Shown here one piece after another: positions 41,127 through 49,727 of a stretch of DNA of 64,000 nucleotides. How positions within the stretch are numbered: position 1 is the first letter of the stretch; every line of letters starts with the position of its first letter. The stretch is from assembly GCA_046316025.1 (NCBI GenBank), contig JBKCXU010000068.1:16868-80867 (forward strand), in the 5' to 3' direction. The stretch comes from JAJTHJ01 sp046316025. Its GTDB lineage: Bacteria; Pseudomonadota; Gammaproteobacteria; Burkholderiales; Burkholderiaceae_F. A model generated the notes under the pieces. That model saw only the letters and a list, made by a program, of their open reading frames with translations. It searched no databases and was not told where the DNA came from. Made by a program: the position numbers and the translations under genes.

Positions 41127-42002
41127 ATGAGTCATGCCACGGATTATGCGCTTCAAGGGGTGTCGCGGGCGGCTGCCGTCGCGCGACTGATGTGGTTCGA
41201 CCTGCTGCGCGGGGCCGCGATCGCCTCGCGCGCGTTGTTGATGGCGGTCGGGGTGGCTGCGCTCGCGGTCGGCGCCGCGGCGGTCGGCCACGCGCCGCTG
41301 CGTGATCAGTTGACCGAGCAGTTGCCTTCGATCTGGGCGGCGGTGCAGCCGGCCGAAGCGGAGGCGGCGCCTGAGCAGGCAACTGCGGTCGCCGAGCCGC
41401 CGGCACTGGCCGTCGGCGATGCCACTGCAGCGCATGCACTGACGGCGCGCGAACAGAATCACGTCACCCAGTATCTGGCCCGCCGCTATCGCGTGGCCGA
41501 CGAGGCCATGCGCAACCTGGTTGCCGCGGCCTACCGCAGTGCGGTCGATCTGCAACTGGATCCGCAGTTGATCCTTGCGGTGATGGCAGTCGAGTCCGCC
41601 TTCAACCCGTTTGCCGAAAGCTCGGCCGGCGCCCAGGGCCTGATGCAGGTGATGACGCATGTGCACAGCCGACGCTTCGTCCCGCACGGCGGCGACCATG
41701 CGGCGCTCGATCCGATTGCCAACATCCAGGTCGGCTCCACCATCCTGAAGGAACTGATCAAGATGGGCGGTTCGGTCGAGCGCGGCTTGCAGTTGTACGT
41801 CGGTGCCGGCAACCTCCCCGACGATGGCGGCTACGCGCAGAAGATCATGACCGAGAAAAACCGGATCGCGCTCGCTGCGGCCGGCCGGGTCGATGCTGCG
41901 CTGCGTGCCGGCTCCGCGCCGCCGGCGCCGCCCGCGGCGGCCGCCACGCCCACGGCCGCTCAGCCGGCCGAGGGCAAACCCAAGTCCGCCCCCGAGGCTT
42001 GA
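41127..42002 (+). CDS. Membrane-anchored lytic transglycosylase (SLT domain)
   Basis: 291 residues. A hydrophobic segment at about 28-55 (ALLMAVGVAALAVGAAAVG) acts as anchor or signal after a cytosolic N-terminus. An Ala/Glu-rich spacer follows, then an SLT domain: LILAVMAVESAFNPFAESSA with the catalytic Glu and GAQGLMQVMTHVHSRRF next. The C-terminus is an Ala/Pro-rich tail. The start at 41127 has AAGGAG six bases upstream. The last 43 bp overlap the 3' end of the convergent aminotransferase. It cuts peptidoglycan in the periplasm; specific role unknown. Confidence 0.88.
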   Translation: MSHATDYALQGVSRAAAVARLMWFDLLRGAAIASRALLMAVGVAALAVGAAAVGHAPLRDQLTEQLPSIWAAVQPAEAEAAPEQATAVAEPPALAVGDATAAHALTAREQNHVTQYLARRYRVADEAMRNLVAAAYRSAVDLQLDPQLILAVMAVESAFNPFAESSAGAQGLMQVMTHVHSRRFVPHGGDHAALDPIANIQVGSTILKELIKMGGSVERGLQLYVGAGNLPDDGGYAQKIMTEKNRIALAAAGRVDAALRAGSAPPAPPAAAATPTAAQPAEGKPKSAPEA

Positions 42003-43162
42003 CCAGGCTTCAGGTACGCCCGCAGCCGCGCCACCGCCTCGCGCAACTGCTCGAGGCCGGTGGCGTATGAGATGCGCACCCAGCGCCGCGGCTCGGCGGT
42101 GCCGAAGTCGCGCCCCGGCACCAGGCACACGCCGGTGTCGCGCAGCAGGCTGAAGGCTAACTCCCAGCTGTCGTCGGTGAGCGCGCTCACGTCGGCGTAG
42201 ATGTAGAAGGCGCCATCGGGCGCGACCGGCACGCGCAGACCCAAGCCCGGTAGCTCCGCCAGCAGGTAGTCGCGCCGTCGCTTGAACTCGGCGCGGCGCT
42301 CTTCATAGATGGCGATCGACTCGGGCGCGAAGCAGGCCAGCGCGGCTGACTGCGCCACCGCCGACGGACAGATGTACAGGTTCTGCGCCAGCCGCTCCAG
42401 CGCCGCGACCATAGAGGCCGGAGCCACCAGCCAGCCGAGCCGCCAGCCGGTCATGTTGAAGTACTTGGAAAAGCTGTTGAGCACGATCGCCTCGTCGTCC
42501 AGCGCCAGGGCAGTGGTCGGGGAGCCGTCGTACGACAGTCCTTGGTAGATCTCGTCGACCACGGCGAAGCCGGCCCGCTCGCGCACGGTGGCGAGTAACT
42601 CGCGCAAGGTCGCCGTGGGGATCGAGGTGCCGGTCGGGTTGGACGGCGAGGCGAGCAGCACACCGCGGGTGGCCGCGGTCCAGTGAGCCCGCACCAGCGC
42701 CGGCGTCAACTGAAAGCGCGTCTCCGGCCCGCAGGGCACGAGCCGCGCGCGGCCGGCGAAAGCGGCAGCGAAGTGGCGGTTGCAGGGGTAGCTGGGGTCG
42801 GGCATCAGCACTTCGGCGTCGCGCTCCAGTAGCGCGGCGAAGGCGAGCAACAGTGAGGCCGAGGCCCCGGCGGTGACGATCACCCGCTGCGGATCGAGTT
42901 CCAAACCGTAGAAGTTCGCGTACCAACCGGCGATGGCGGCGCGCAGCGCGGGCAGGCCAAGCGCCGGTGTGTACTGGGTGGCGCCGCGGGCGATCGCTTC
43001 GGCGGCAGCCGCCTGTACGGCCGGCGGCGCGGTGAAATCCGGCTCGCCGATGCTCATGTGGATCACCGAGCGGCCCTTCGCTTGCAGTTCGGCGGCAGCC
43101 TTGGCTACCTCCATCACGTAGAACGGCGCTATCGCGCCGGTGCGCGCGGCCAAGCTTGGCAT
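41960..43162 (-). CDS. PLP-dependent class I/II aminotransferase
   Basis: 400-residue fold-type I aminotransferase. The PLP Lys is in LNSFSKYFNMTGWRLGWLVA. Other conserved points are SIGEPDFTAPPAVQAAAAEA, ASPSNPTGTSIP and the phosphate-binding Arg region. The family includes aspartate, alanine and aromatic transaminases and AlaC/YbdL-like enzymes; the substrate is not determined. The 3' end overlaps the convergent transglycosylase by 43 bp; the last dozen residues (QASGADLGLPSAG) are probably dispensable. A candidate small RNA gene lies upstream in the same direction. Confidence 0.9.
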   Translation of the reverse strand: MPSLAARTGAIAPFYVMEVAKAAAELQAKGRSVIHMSIGEPDFTAPPAVQAAAAEAIARGATQYTPALGLPALRAAIAGWYANFYGLELDPQRVIVTAGASASLLLAFAALLERDAEVLMPDPSYPCNRHFAAAFAGRARLVPCGPETRFQLTPALVRAHWTAATRGVLLASPSNPTGTSIPTATLRELLATVRERAGFAVVDEIYQGLSYDGSPTTALALDDEAIVLNSFSKYFNMTGWRLGWLVAPASMVAALERLAQNLYICPSAVAQSAALACFAPESIAIYEERRAEFKRRRDYLLAELPGLGLRVPVAPDGAFYIYADVSALTDDSWELAFSLLRDTGVCLVPGRDFGTAEPRRWVRISYATGLEQLREAVARLRAYLKPGQASGADLGLPSAG

Positions 43163-43246
43163 CGGGGCGTCCCCTTTTGGATCGGCGCCCGATTGTAGGG
43201 AGCCAGGGGCGGAAAGTTAGTGGCCGCTCCTGCGTCGGCGCCGGGC

Positions 43247-43354
43247 AAAAAAAGAGCCTGTCGCTTGAACGCACCCAAACTCGGCTGAGGAGGGAGGGAG
43301 GAGAGGCACCGACTAAGGGCTGTCCGCGTCCAAGCTGGTGACAGGCTCGGAAGC
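43247..43354 (-). ncRNA. Candidate sRNA: long hairpin with anti-Shine-Dalgarno loop
   Basis: About 108 nt, leftward. The ends pair: GAGCCTGTC (minus strand, 43340-43348) with GACAGGCTC (43254-43262), extended by GCTTGGACGC (43326-43335) with GCGTTCAAGC (43263-43272), one G-U pair. This gives a 19-bp stem with a single 4-nt bulge. The U-tract (43247-43253) directly after the stem makes it an intrinsic terminator. The apical region carries CTCTCCTCCCTCCCTCCTC (about 43286-43305), which is complementary to AGGAGG-type ribosome-binding sites. A strong promoter sits at the right place. It resembles my recollection of an Rfam family called Betaproteobacteria toxic small RNA; this has not been checked. 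Confidence 0.75.
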
Positions 43355-43358
43355 ACCA

Positions 43359-43386
43359 ATAGTATCCGGCGCGCGTCTTTTGTCAA
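43359..43386 (-). promoter_or_regulatory. Promoter of the candidate sRNA
   Basis: Minus-strand -35 TTGACA (43381-43386, perfect), 16-bp spacer, -10 TACTAT (43359-43364). The predicted start is 43352-43356, immediately before the long hairpin. Confidence 0.75.
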
Positions 43387-43492
43387 TGCTTTGTCTTGGA
43401 CAAACGCCACCGCGGCGCGCCAGCCGGCCGGGCTTGGGCCGTGCCCGCTCCGGCGCCGATAATCGCGGCTCGCCTCACCGACAGGATCGCCG

Positions 43493-45799
43493 ATGCCCAC
43501 CACCGACCCCGCCGATCTGCGCCGCGCCGCGCTCGAATACCACGAGCAGCCGCCGCGCGGCAAGATCGCCGTCACGCCGACCAAGCAGCTGGTCAACCAG
43601 CGCGACCTGGCGCTGGCCTATTCGCCCGGGGTGGCGGCGGCGAGCGAGGCGATCCGCGACGATCCGGCCGCCGTCTTCCGCTACACCGCGCGCGGCAATC
43701 TGGTCGGCGTGGTCACCAACGGCACGGCGGTGCTCGGGCTGGGCGCCATCGGGCCGCTGGCCGCCAAGCCGGTGATGGAAGGCAAGGCGGTGCTGTTCAA
43801 GAAGTTCGCCGGCATCGACGTGTTCGACATCGAGATCGACGAGCGCGACCCGGACAAACTGATCGAGATCATCGCCGCGCTGGAGCCCACCTTCGGCGGC
43901 ATCAACCTGGAAGACATCAAGGCGCCCGAGTGCTTCTATATCGAGCGCAAGCTGCGCGAGCGGCTGAAGATTCCCGTGTTTCACGACGACCAGCACGGCA
44001 CCGCGATCGTCGTCGGCGCGGCGATCGTCAACGGGCTGAAGGTCGTCGGCAAGGACCTGCGCACGGTCAAGCTGGTGACGAGTGGCGCCGGCGCTGCCGC
44101 ACTCGCCTGCCTGCAACTGCTGCTCGAACTCGGTTTGCCGCGCGCCAACATCTGGGTGACCGACATCGAAGGCGTGGTCTACGCAGGCCGCACCGTGCTG
44201 ATGGACGAAGACAAGGCGCGCTTCGCGCAGAATACCGACGCCCGCACGCTGGCCGAGGTGATCGGCGGCGCCGACATCTTCCTCGGCCTGTCCGCCGGCG
44301 GCGTGTTGAAGCCGGAGATGGTCGCGAAGATGGCGCCGCGCCCGCTGGTGCTGGCGCTCGCCAATCCGACGCCGGAAATCCTGCCCGAGCGGGTCCGCGC
44401 GGTGCGCGACGACGCGATCGTCGCCACCGGCCGCTCGGACTATCCGAACCAGGTCAACAACGTGCTGTGCTTTCCGTTCATCTTCCGCGGCGCGCTGGAC
44501 GTGGGCGCCACGACGATCACGCTGCCGATGGAAGTCGCCGCGGTGGAGGCGGTGGCCGCGCTGGCGCAGGAGGAGCAAAGCGACGTCGTGGCCGCGGCCT
44601 ACGGCATCGGCAACCTGCACTTCGGCCCCGGGTATCTGATCCCCAAGCCCTTCGATCCGCGGCTGATCGTGCGCATCGCGCCGGCAGTGGCCAAGGCAGC
44701 GATGGAAAGCGGGGTCGCCACCCGGCCGATCGCCGACCTGGACGCCTACCGCGACCAGTTGCAGCACTTCGTCTACCACTCCGGCAACTTCATGAAGCCG
44801 ATCTTCACGGTGGCGAAGAACGCAGTGGCCGCCGGCGGCAGGGCCCGCATCGTCTTTGCCGAAGGCGAAGAAGAACGTGTGCTGCGCGCGGTGCAGGTGG
44901 TGGTGGACGAGAAGCTCGCCCGCCCGATCCTGATCGGCCGGCCCGACGTGATCGACAAGCGGCTGGCGCGTTTTGGCCTGCGGATGAAGCCGGGCGCGGA
45001 CTTCGACCTCGTCAACCCGCAGCAGGATGCGCGCTACCGCGACTACTGGGAGACGTATCTGCGCCTCGCCCAGCGCAAGGGCGTGACCGCGCAGTACGCC
45101 AAGATCGAGATGCGCCGGCGGCACACGCTCATCGGCTCGATGATGATCCACAAGAACGACGCCGACGGCATGGTCTGCGGCACCTTCGGCACGCACGGGC
45201 TGCATCTGCACTACGTCGATCAGGTGATCGGCAGGCGGCCCGGGGCGAGCGTCTACGGCGCGATGAACATCCTGATGGTGCCCGACCGGCAATTGGCCAT
45301 CGTCGACACCCACGTCAACATCGACCCCAGTGCCGAACAACTGGCCGAGATCGCCGTGCTCGCCGCCGAAGCGCTGCTGCGGCTGGGCATCGAGCCGCGC
45401 GCCGCACTGCTGTCGCACTCCAACTTCGGCTCCAGCAACGCGCCCTCGGCGCTGAAGATGCGGCAGGCGCTCGACCTCGTGCGCGCACGGATGCCGAGCC
45501 TGCAAGTCGATGGCGAGATGCACGCCGACTGCGCCATCGACGAGTCGATCCGCGCGTCGATCATGCCCGACTCCACCCTGCGCGGCGACGCCAACCTGCT
45601 GGTCTGCCCCGACATCGACAGCGCCAATATCGCCTACAACCTGCTCAAGACCGCCGCCGGCAACAATGTGGCGATCGGGCCGTACTTGCTCGGCGCGGCG
45701 CGGCCGGTGCACATCCTGACCGCCTCTGCCACGGTGCGGCGCATCGTCAACATGGCCGTGCTGGCGGTGGTCGATGCCAACGCGCCGGGGGCGGCGTAG
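43493..45799 (+). CDS. maeB: NADP-dependent malic enzyme with C-terminal PTA-like domain
   Basis: 768-residue MaeB-type enzyme: oxidative decarboxylation of malate to pyruvate with NADPH formation. The malic domain (about 1-430) shows SPGVAAASEAIRDDP, FHDDQHGTAIVVGAAIVNG and the NADP-binding TSGAGAAALACLQLL. The C-terminal domain (about 430-768) is homologous to phosphotransacetylase and is regulatory (acetyl-CoA) in known MaeB proteins. GATAAT at 43458-43463 is a possible -10, giving a leader of about 25 nt. Very long open frames on the other strand here are shadows. Confidence 0.96.
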   Translation: MPTTDPADLRRAALEYHEQPPRGKIAVTPTKQLVNQRDLALAYSPGVAAASEAIRDDPAAVFRYTARGNLVGVVTNGTAVLGLGAIGPLAAKPVMEGKAVLFKKFAGIDVFDIEIDERDPDKLIEIIAALEPTFGGINLEDIKAPECFYIERKLRERLKIPVFHDDQHGTAIVVGAAIVNGLKVVGKDLRTVKLVTSGAGAAALACLQLLLELGLPRANIWVTDIEGVVYAGRTVLMDEDKARFAQNTDARTLAEVIGGADIFLGLSAGGVLKPEMVAKMAPRPLVLALANPTPEILPERVRAVRDDAIVATGRSDYPNQVNNVLCFPFIFRGALDVGATTITLPMEVAAVEAVAALAQEEQSDVVAAAYGIGNLHFGPGYLIPKPFDPRLIVRIAPAVAKAAMESGVATRPIADLDAYRDQLQHFVYHSGNFMKPIFTVAKNAVAAGGRARIVFAEGEEERVLRAVQVVVDEKLARPILIGRPDVIDKRLARFGLRMKPGADFDLVNPQQDARYRDYWETYLRLAQRKGVTAQYAKIEMRRRHTLIGSMMIHKNDADGMVCGTFGTHGLHLHYVDQVIGRRPGASVYGAMNILMVPDRQLAIVDTHVNIDPSAEQLAEIAVLAAEALLRLGIEPRAALLSHSNFGSSNAPSALKMRQALDLVRARMPSLQVDGEMHADCAIDESIRASIMPDSTLRGDANLLVCPDIDSANIAYNLLKTAAGNNVAIGPYLLGAARPVHILTASATVRRIVNMAVLAVVDANAPGAA

Positions 45800-45802
45800 C
45801 CG

Positions 45803-46210
45803 ATGACGCGACACGCGTCGGCCTGGCTGCGCGCCGCGGCGGTGGCGCTGGCCTTGGCGCTGGGCGCGAGCGGTGCGGCTGCGCGCGACGACCGCCCGCC
45901 GGCCAAGCCGTTCCCGGAGGTCTCGCTGGCCGCGCTGCCGAAAGAGGCGCGCGCCACGCTGGACCTGATCAAGCGCGGTGGCCCGTACCCGTACCGCAAG
46001 GACGGCACCGTGTTCCATAACCGCGAGCGGCTGCTGCCGATCCAGCCGCGCGGCTACTACACCGAGTACACCGTGCCCACCCCGGGCGAGCGCGACCGCG
46101 GCGCGCGGCGTATCGTTTCCGGCGCCGGTGCCGCCGGCAATCCCGCCACCAGCGGCGAGTACTACTACACCGGCGACCACTACCGCAGCTTCAAGCGCAT
46201 CCGCGAGTAA
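45803..46210 (+). CDS. Secreted barnase/RNase Sa-like guanyl-specific ribonuclease
   Basis: 135 residues with a Sec signal peptide (about 1-27; LRAAAVALALALGASGAAA). The mature domain has the barnase/N1-T1 fold motifs: GTVFHNRERLLP, YYTEYTVPTPGERDRGARRI (presumed catalytic Glu and Arg) and YYTGDHYRSFKRI (presumed catalytic His). It would cleave RNA 3' of guanosine outside the cytoplasm. It is followed 3 bp later by a barstar-like inhibitor gene. Uses may include nutrient scavenging or competition with neighbours. It lies 3 bp after maeB. Confidence 0.88.
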   Translation: MTRHASAWLRAAAVALALALGASGAAARDDRPPAKPFPEVSLAALPKEARATLDLIKRGGPYPYRKDGTVFHNRERLLPIQPRGYYTEYTVPTPGERDRGARRIVSGAGAAGNPATSGEYYYTGDHYRSFKRIRE

Positions 46211-46213
46211 CCC

Positions 46214-46609
46214 ATGCCGCAGCGCCTGCCCACCCAACTCGACGATCTGCCGTCCAACGCCGTGCTGCCGCTTGGCGTGGTTGAAGTGCACGACCTGCGC
46301 CGCTGGGCGCAGGACGCCGGGCACCGCTTCGTCTTTGCCGATCTGCAAGGCTGTAGCGACAAGGCCGGCGTGCTGCGCGCCATCGGCCAGGCCTTCGACT
46401 TCCCGCGCTGGTTTGGCGCCAATCTCGACGCTTTGTACGACTCGCTGACCGATCTGCCCGATGCGCCCGGCTACGTCGTCGTGCTCGACGATCTGCCGTA
46501 CACCAAGTTCTTCGGCGCCGAGGAGCGCGACGCCGTGCTCGAAGTGTTTCGCGACGCGACCGAAGCGCTCGCCGACCGCGGCATCGCCTTTCGCGCGCTT
46601 TACTGCTGA
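46214..46609 (+). CDS. Barstar-family RNase inhibitor
   Basis: 131-residue cytosolic protein without a signal peptide. The barstar core is HRFVFADLQGCSDKAGVLRA, DFPRWFGANLDALYDSLTDL and YVVVLDDLPYTKFF, including the Asp/Glu-rich helix that blocks the barnase active site. It protects the producer from the adjacent ribonuclease, so expression should be coupled; the genes are 3 bp apart. The last 10 bp overlap the stop region of the convergent S9 peptidase. Confidence 0.9.
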   Translation: MPQRLPTQLDDLPSNAVLPLGVVEVHDLRRWAQDAGHRFVFADLQGCSDKAGVLRAIGQAFDFPRWFGANLDALYDSLTDLPDAPGYVVVLDDLPYTKFFGAEERDAVLEVFRDATEALADRGIAFRALYC

Positions 46610-48699
46610 CGCGGCTGCAACTGCTTCCACAGGAAGCTGAAGGTTTGCGCCCACATGCGCGCCGCTTGGGCGTTGTCGGCTGCTGCCCCGTGGCCGCCTT
46701 CGACGTTCTCGAAGTACAGCACGTCGTGCCCCTGTTCGCTCATGCGCGCGGACATCTTGCGGGCGTGGCCGGGGTGCACGCGGTCGTCGCGGGTGGAGGT
46801 GACGAGGAACAGGCGCGGGTACTTGGCGTCCTTCTTCACATTCTGGTAGGGCGAGTAGCGGGCGATGAACGCGCGCTCCTCCGGCTTGTCGGGGTCGCCG
46901 TACTCGGCGATCCACGAGGCGCCTGCCAGCAGCTTGTGATAGCGCAGCATGTCGACGAGCGGCACTTGCGCGACCACTGCGCCGAAGAGTTCGGGCCGCT
47001 GCGTCATGACGCTGGTCACCAGCAGCCCGCCCTGGCTGCCGCCCATGATGCCGAGGTGCTGGGGCGCAGTGATGCCGCGCTTGATCAGGTCTTCGGCCAC
47101 GGCCGCCATGTCGTCCCAGGTGCGCTGCTTGTTCTCCTTCTGCGCCGCGCGATGCCACTCGGGGCCGAACTCGCCGCCGCCGCGCAGATTGGCCAGCACG
47201 AACACCCCGCCCGGCTCCAGCCAGCCCTTGCCGATCACGCCCGAGTAGCGCGGCAGTTCGGACACCGTAAAGCCGCCGTAGCCGTAGAGCAGCGTCGGGT
47301 TGCGGCCGTTGAATTCAGTGCCTTTGCGCATCACGACGAAGTACGGGATCTTGGTGCCATCGCGGCTCACCGCTTCGAACTGCTGCGTGACCAAGCCCGT
47401 CGCGTCGAAAAACCGGGGTGCGGTCTTCAGCGCCGGCGCCGCCGCACCGCCCACGGTGCGCCAATGCAGCGTTGTCGGCGTGGTGAAGTCCTGCACGGTG
47501 TAGAAGTAGTCGTCGTTGGCCCAGGTGGTGCCGATCACGTCCAGCCGCGCGTTGTCGGCTGCCGGCACCAGGCTGCGCTGCCAGGCTTTACCGTCGTAGC
47601 GCAGCTCCCATAACCGGCCGCGCACGTTGTCCAGCTCCGTCAGCAGCACCGCGTTCTTGGTGGTGTGCACGTCGTCCAGGCTCGTGCGCGACCCCGGCGC
47701 GTACAGCAGCTCGAAGTCGCGCGCACCCTTCATGAACGCTTCGAACTTGATCGCCAGCAGCGCACCGCCGGGCAGCTCGCGCCCGCCGGCCGTCCACGGC
47801 GTGCGGGTGCGGATCAGCAGCCAGTCGGCAAAGGGGATTGGCTGCGCATCGCGCGGGATTTCCAGCCGCACGAGCTTGCCGTCCATGCGCACGAAGTACT
47901 CGCTGTTCCAGAAGGCGATGGCGCGCTCGACCCAGTCGCGCCGCGCACCCGACTCGCGCTCCGACCAGGCGGACACCGCCACGTCGGTGGGCTGCCCTTC
48001 GAACACGATCGGCGCTTGCGCGGCGAGCGTGCCGCGCTTCCACTCGCGCACCACGCGCGGGTAGCCGGAGGTCGTCTTCTCGTGCTCGCCAAAGGCGGCG
48101 GCGAGCCACAGCGTGTCGGCATCCTTCCACTTGGCTTCCTGCTTGTCTTCGCCCATCACGAAGCCACCGTCGGCGAGCGCCAAGCGCATCTCGGTGAGGT
48201 CGAACTCGCGCAGCACCACCGCATCGGCGCCGCCGCGCGACAGCGCGATCACGCAGCGCTGGTACGGCTGCTTGGGGGTCTCGGGCCGCAGGCACTCCAC
48301 ACCTTTCCACACCCAGTTTTCGCCCTCGCGCTCCGCCAGCGCATCGAGGTTCAGCAGTTCTTCCCAGCGCGGATTACGGCTGCGGTATTCGTCCAGTGTG
48401 GCGCGGCGCCAGAGGCCGCGCGGGTTGCGCCCGTCGCGCCAGAAGTTGTAGACGTGCTCGCCCATCTGCGTGCCGAACGGGATGCGCTCGCGCGAGTCGA
48501 GGACTTTCAGCAGGTCGCGCCGCAGCGGCTCGTAGCGCGGATCGGCCTTGAACTCGGCCTCGGCTGCGGCATTGCGCTCGCGCACCCAGGCAAGCGCGCG
48601 GTCGCCCTGCACGTCTTCGAGCCAGAGGTAGGGGTCGTCGGTCTGCGCGAGGGCGGGAGCAGTGGCCAGCAGCATGGCGAGAGCGAAAGTACGCAGCAT
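46600..48699 (-). CDS. Prolyl oligopeptidase family (S9A) peptidase, exported
   Basis: 699 residues with a signal peptide (MLRTFALAMLLATAPALAQ). The N-terminal seven-bladed propeller (about 60-420) gates the C-terminal alpha/beta-hydrolase domain. The triad is visible: Ser in GIMGGSQGGLLVTSVMTQRP, Asp in STRDDRVHPGHARKM, His in VEGGHGAAADN. It cleaves oligopeptides after proline in the periplasm; the SQGG elbow differs slightly from the common GGSNGG. It is downstream of the TauE/SafE gene by 9 bp and overlaps the barstar end by 10 bp. Confidence 0.92.
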   Translation of the reverse strand: MLRTFALAMLLATAPALAQTDDPYLWLEDVQGDRALAWVRERNAAAEAEFKADPRYEPLRRDLLKVLDSRERIPFGTQMGEHVYNFWRDGRNPRGLWRRATLDEYRSRNPRWEELLNLDALAEREGENWVWKGVECLRPETPKQPYQRCVIALSRGGADAVVLREFDLTEMRLALADGGFVMGEDKQEAKWKDADTLWLAAAFGEHEKTTSGYPRVVREWKRGTLAAQAPIVFEGQPTDVAVSAWSERESGARRDWVERAIAFWNSEYFVRMDGKLVRLEIPRDAQPIPFADWLLIRTRTPWTAGGRELPGGALLAIKFEAFMKGARDFELLYAPGSRTSLDDVHTTKNAVLLTELDNVRGRLWELRYDGKAWQRSLVPAADNARLDVIGTTWANDDYFYTVQDFTTPTTLHWRTVGGAAAPALKTAPRFFDATGLVTQQFEAVSRDGTKIPYFVVMRKGTEFNGRNPTLLYGYGGFTVSELPRYSGVIGKGWLEPGGVFVLANLRGGGEFGPEWHRAAQKENKQRTWDDMAAVAEDLIKRGITAPQHLGIMGGSQGGLLVTSVMTQRPELFGAVVAQVPLVDMLRYHKLLAGASWIAEYGDPDKPEERAFIARYSPYQNVKKDAKYPRLFLVTSTRDDRVHPGHARKMSARMSEQGHDVLYFENVEGGHGAAADNAQAARMWAQTFSFLWKQLQPRQQ

Positions 48700-48708
48700 T
48701 GGTGTTCC

Positions 48709-49482
48709 TCAGAAGATCATTTTCAGCCCGGCGATCGCCAGCACGGCCGCGAGCGCCCGGCGCAGTGCGACGCTGTTCCACTTGCTCGCGCCGTACCAGG
48801 AGCCGATCAGCCCGCCGGCGACGACCGCAGCGAGCCACAGCGGCAGCGCGTCGGGCAACTCTGGCCGGCGCGCATACAGGCCCGCCAGCCCGGAGATGGA
48901 GTTAACCAGGATGAAGGCCGCCGTCGGCGCGGCCGCCTCGCGCACGGTCGCCCAGCCCATCAGCACGATCAGCGGCGACAGAAAGATGCCGCCGCCGACG
49001 CCGGTCAGCCCCGACAGCAGCCCGATCGCGGCGCCGATGGCGATGCACGCCGCCAGCGGCGGAAGCGGGCGGCCGCTGCGCAGCGGGGGGGGCGCACCGG
49101 GGCGCGTTTCGAGCAACATCCTGACCGCCGAGTACAGCAGCACCGCACCCACCACCGCGGCGTGGATGTGGGTCGGCAGCGCCAGCCGCCCGCCGATGTA
49201 GGCGAGCGGCACCGACCCTAACGCAAACGGCCAGAACAGGCGCCAATGGGTACCGCCCGTGGCGCGACCGGCGCGCGCGAAGCGCAGCATCGAGATCGTT
49301 GCCACCGCCACGTTCATCAGCAGCGCGGTCGGCCGCAGCAGCGGCGCCGGTATGCCCATGAGCCCCATCGCCGCCAGATAGCCCGAGGCCCCGCCGTGGC
49401 CGACCGACGAGTACAGCACTGCCGCCCCGAAGAAGAGCGCCGCCAGCAGCAGCGATTGGGCGTCCATCGTTGGGGTGCTCAC
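48709..49482 (-). CDS. Sulfite exporter TauE/SafE family permease
   Basis: 257-residue membrane protein with about eight helices in two repeats. The first repeat begins LLLAALFFGAAVLYSSVGHG and the second LACIAIGAAIGLLSGLTGVG; both carry the G-x-G-G-G motif of the family (VGHGGA, GVGGGI). Likely substrates are sulfite or organosulfonates, unproven here. A GTG at 49482 or an ATG at 49467 could start the gene; neither has a strong ribosome-binding site. It lies 17 bp downstream of hicA. Confidence 0.85.
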   Translation of the reverse strand: MSTPTMDAQSLLLAALFFGAAVLYSSVGHGGASGYLAAMGLMGIPAPLLRPTALLMNVAVATISMLRFARAGRATGGTHWRLFWPFALGSVPLAYIGGRLALPTHIHAAVVGAVLLYSAVRMLLETRPGAPPPLRSGRPLPPLAACIAIGAAIGLLSGLTGVGGGIFLSPLIVLMGWATVREAAAPTAAFILVNSISGLAGLYARRPELPDALPLWLAAVVAGGLIGSWYGASKWNSVALRRALAAVLAIAGLKMIF

Positions 49483-49499
49483 ATGCCGAAGTGGAACAC

Positions 49500-49724
49500 T
49501 TACCGGCGCGCCAGCAACTCGTCGAGCGTCAGCCCGATGTCTTTGGCGATCTGGCGCAGCAGCGCCGGTGAGATGTCGCGCCCGGAGTGGAAGGGCACCG
49601 TGGTGCAGCGGCCGCGCGCATCGCGAAACTGCTTATGCGAACCGCGCTGGCGGACTTCGACGAAACCCAACCTGCTGAGCAGGGCGACGACCTCGCCGGG
49701 CTTCAGGACAGGGATGTTCCCCAT
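49500..49724 (-). CDS. hicA: HicA-family mRNA interferase toxin
   Basis: 74 residues of the double-stranded-RBD-like HicA fold. The catalytic His is in RQRGSHKQFRDARG, followed by TTVPFHSGRDISPALLRQI and a C-terminal helix IAKDIGLTLDELL. The family cleaves mRNA independently of the ribosome. It is 3 bp downstream of the hicB antitoxin, the antitoxin-first order. It is placed within the scpA transcription unit. Confidence 0.9.
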   Translation of the reverse strand: MGNIPVLKPGEVVALLSRLGFVEVRQRGSHKQFRDARGRCTTVPFHSGRDISPALLRQIAKDIGLTLDELLARR

Positions 49725-49727
49725 CGC

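Noticed and set aside
43247..43354. 6S RNA or 4.5S RNA identity for the hairpin transcript
   Set aside because: It is too short for 6S RNA and has no central open bubble, and it lacks the conserved SRP apical loop. The C/U-rich loop fits neither.
43475..47158. Open frame of over 1,200 codons on the minus strand opposite maeB
   Set aside because: It is an antisense shadow produced by the strong third-position GC bias of maeB; the composition is Arg/Ala/His-rich with no family, while maeB is unmistakable.
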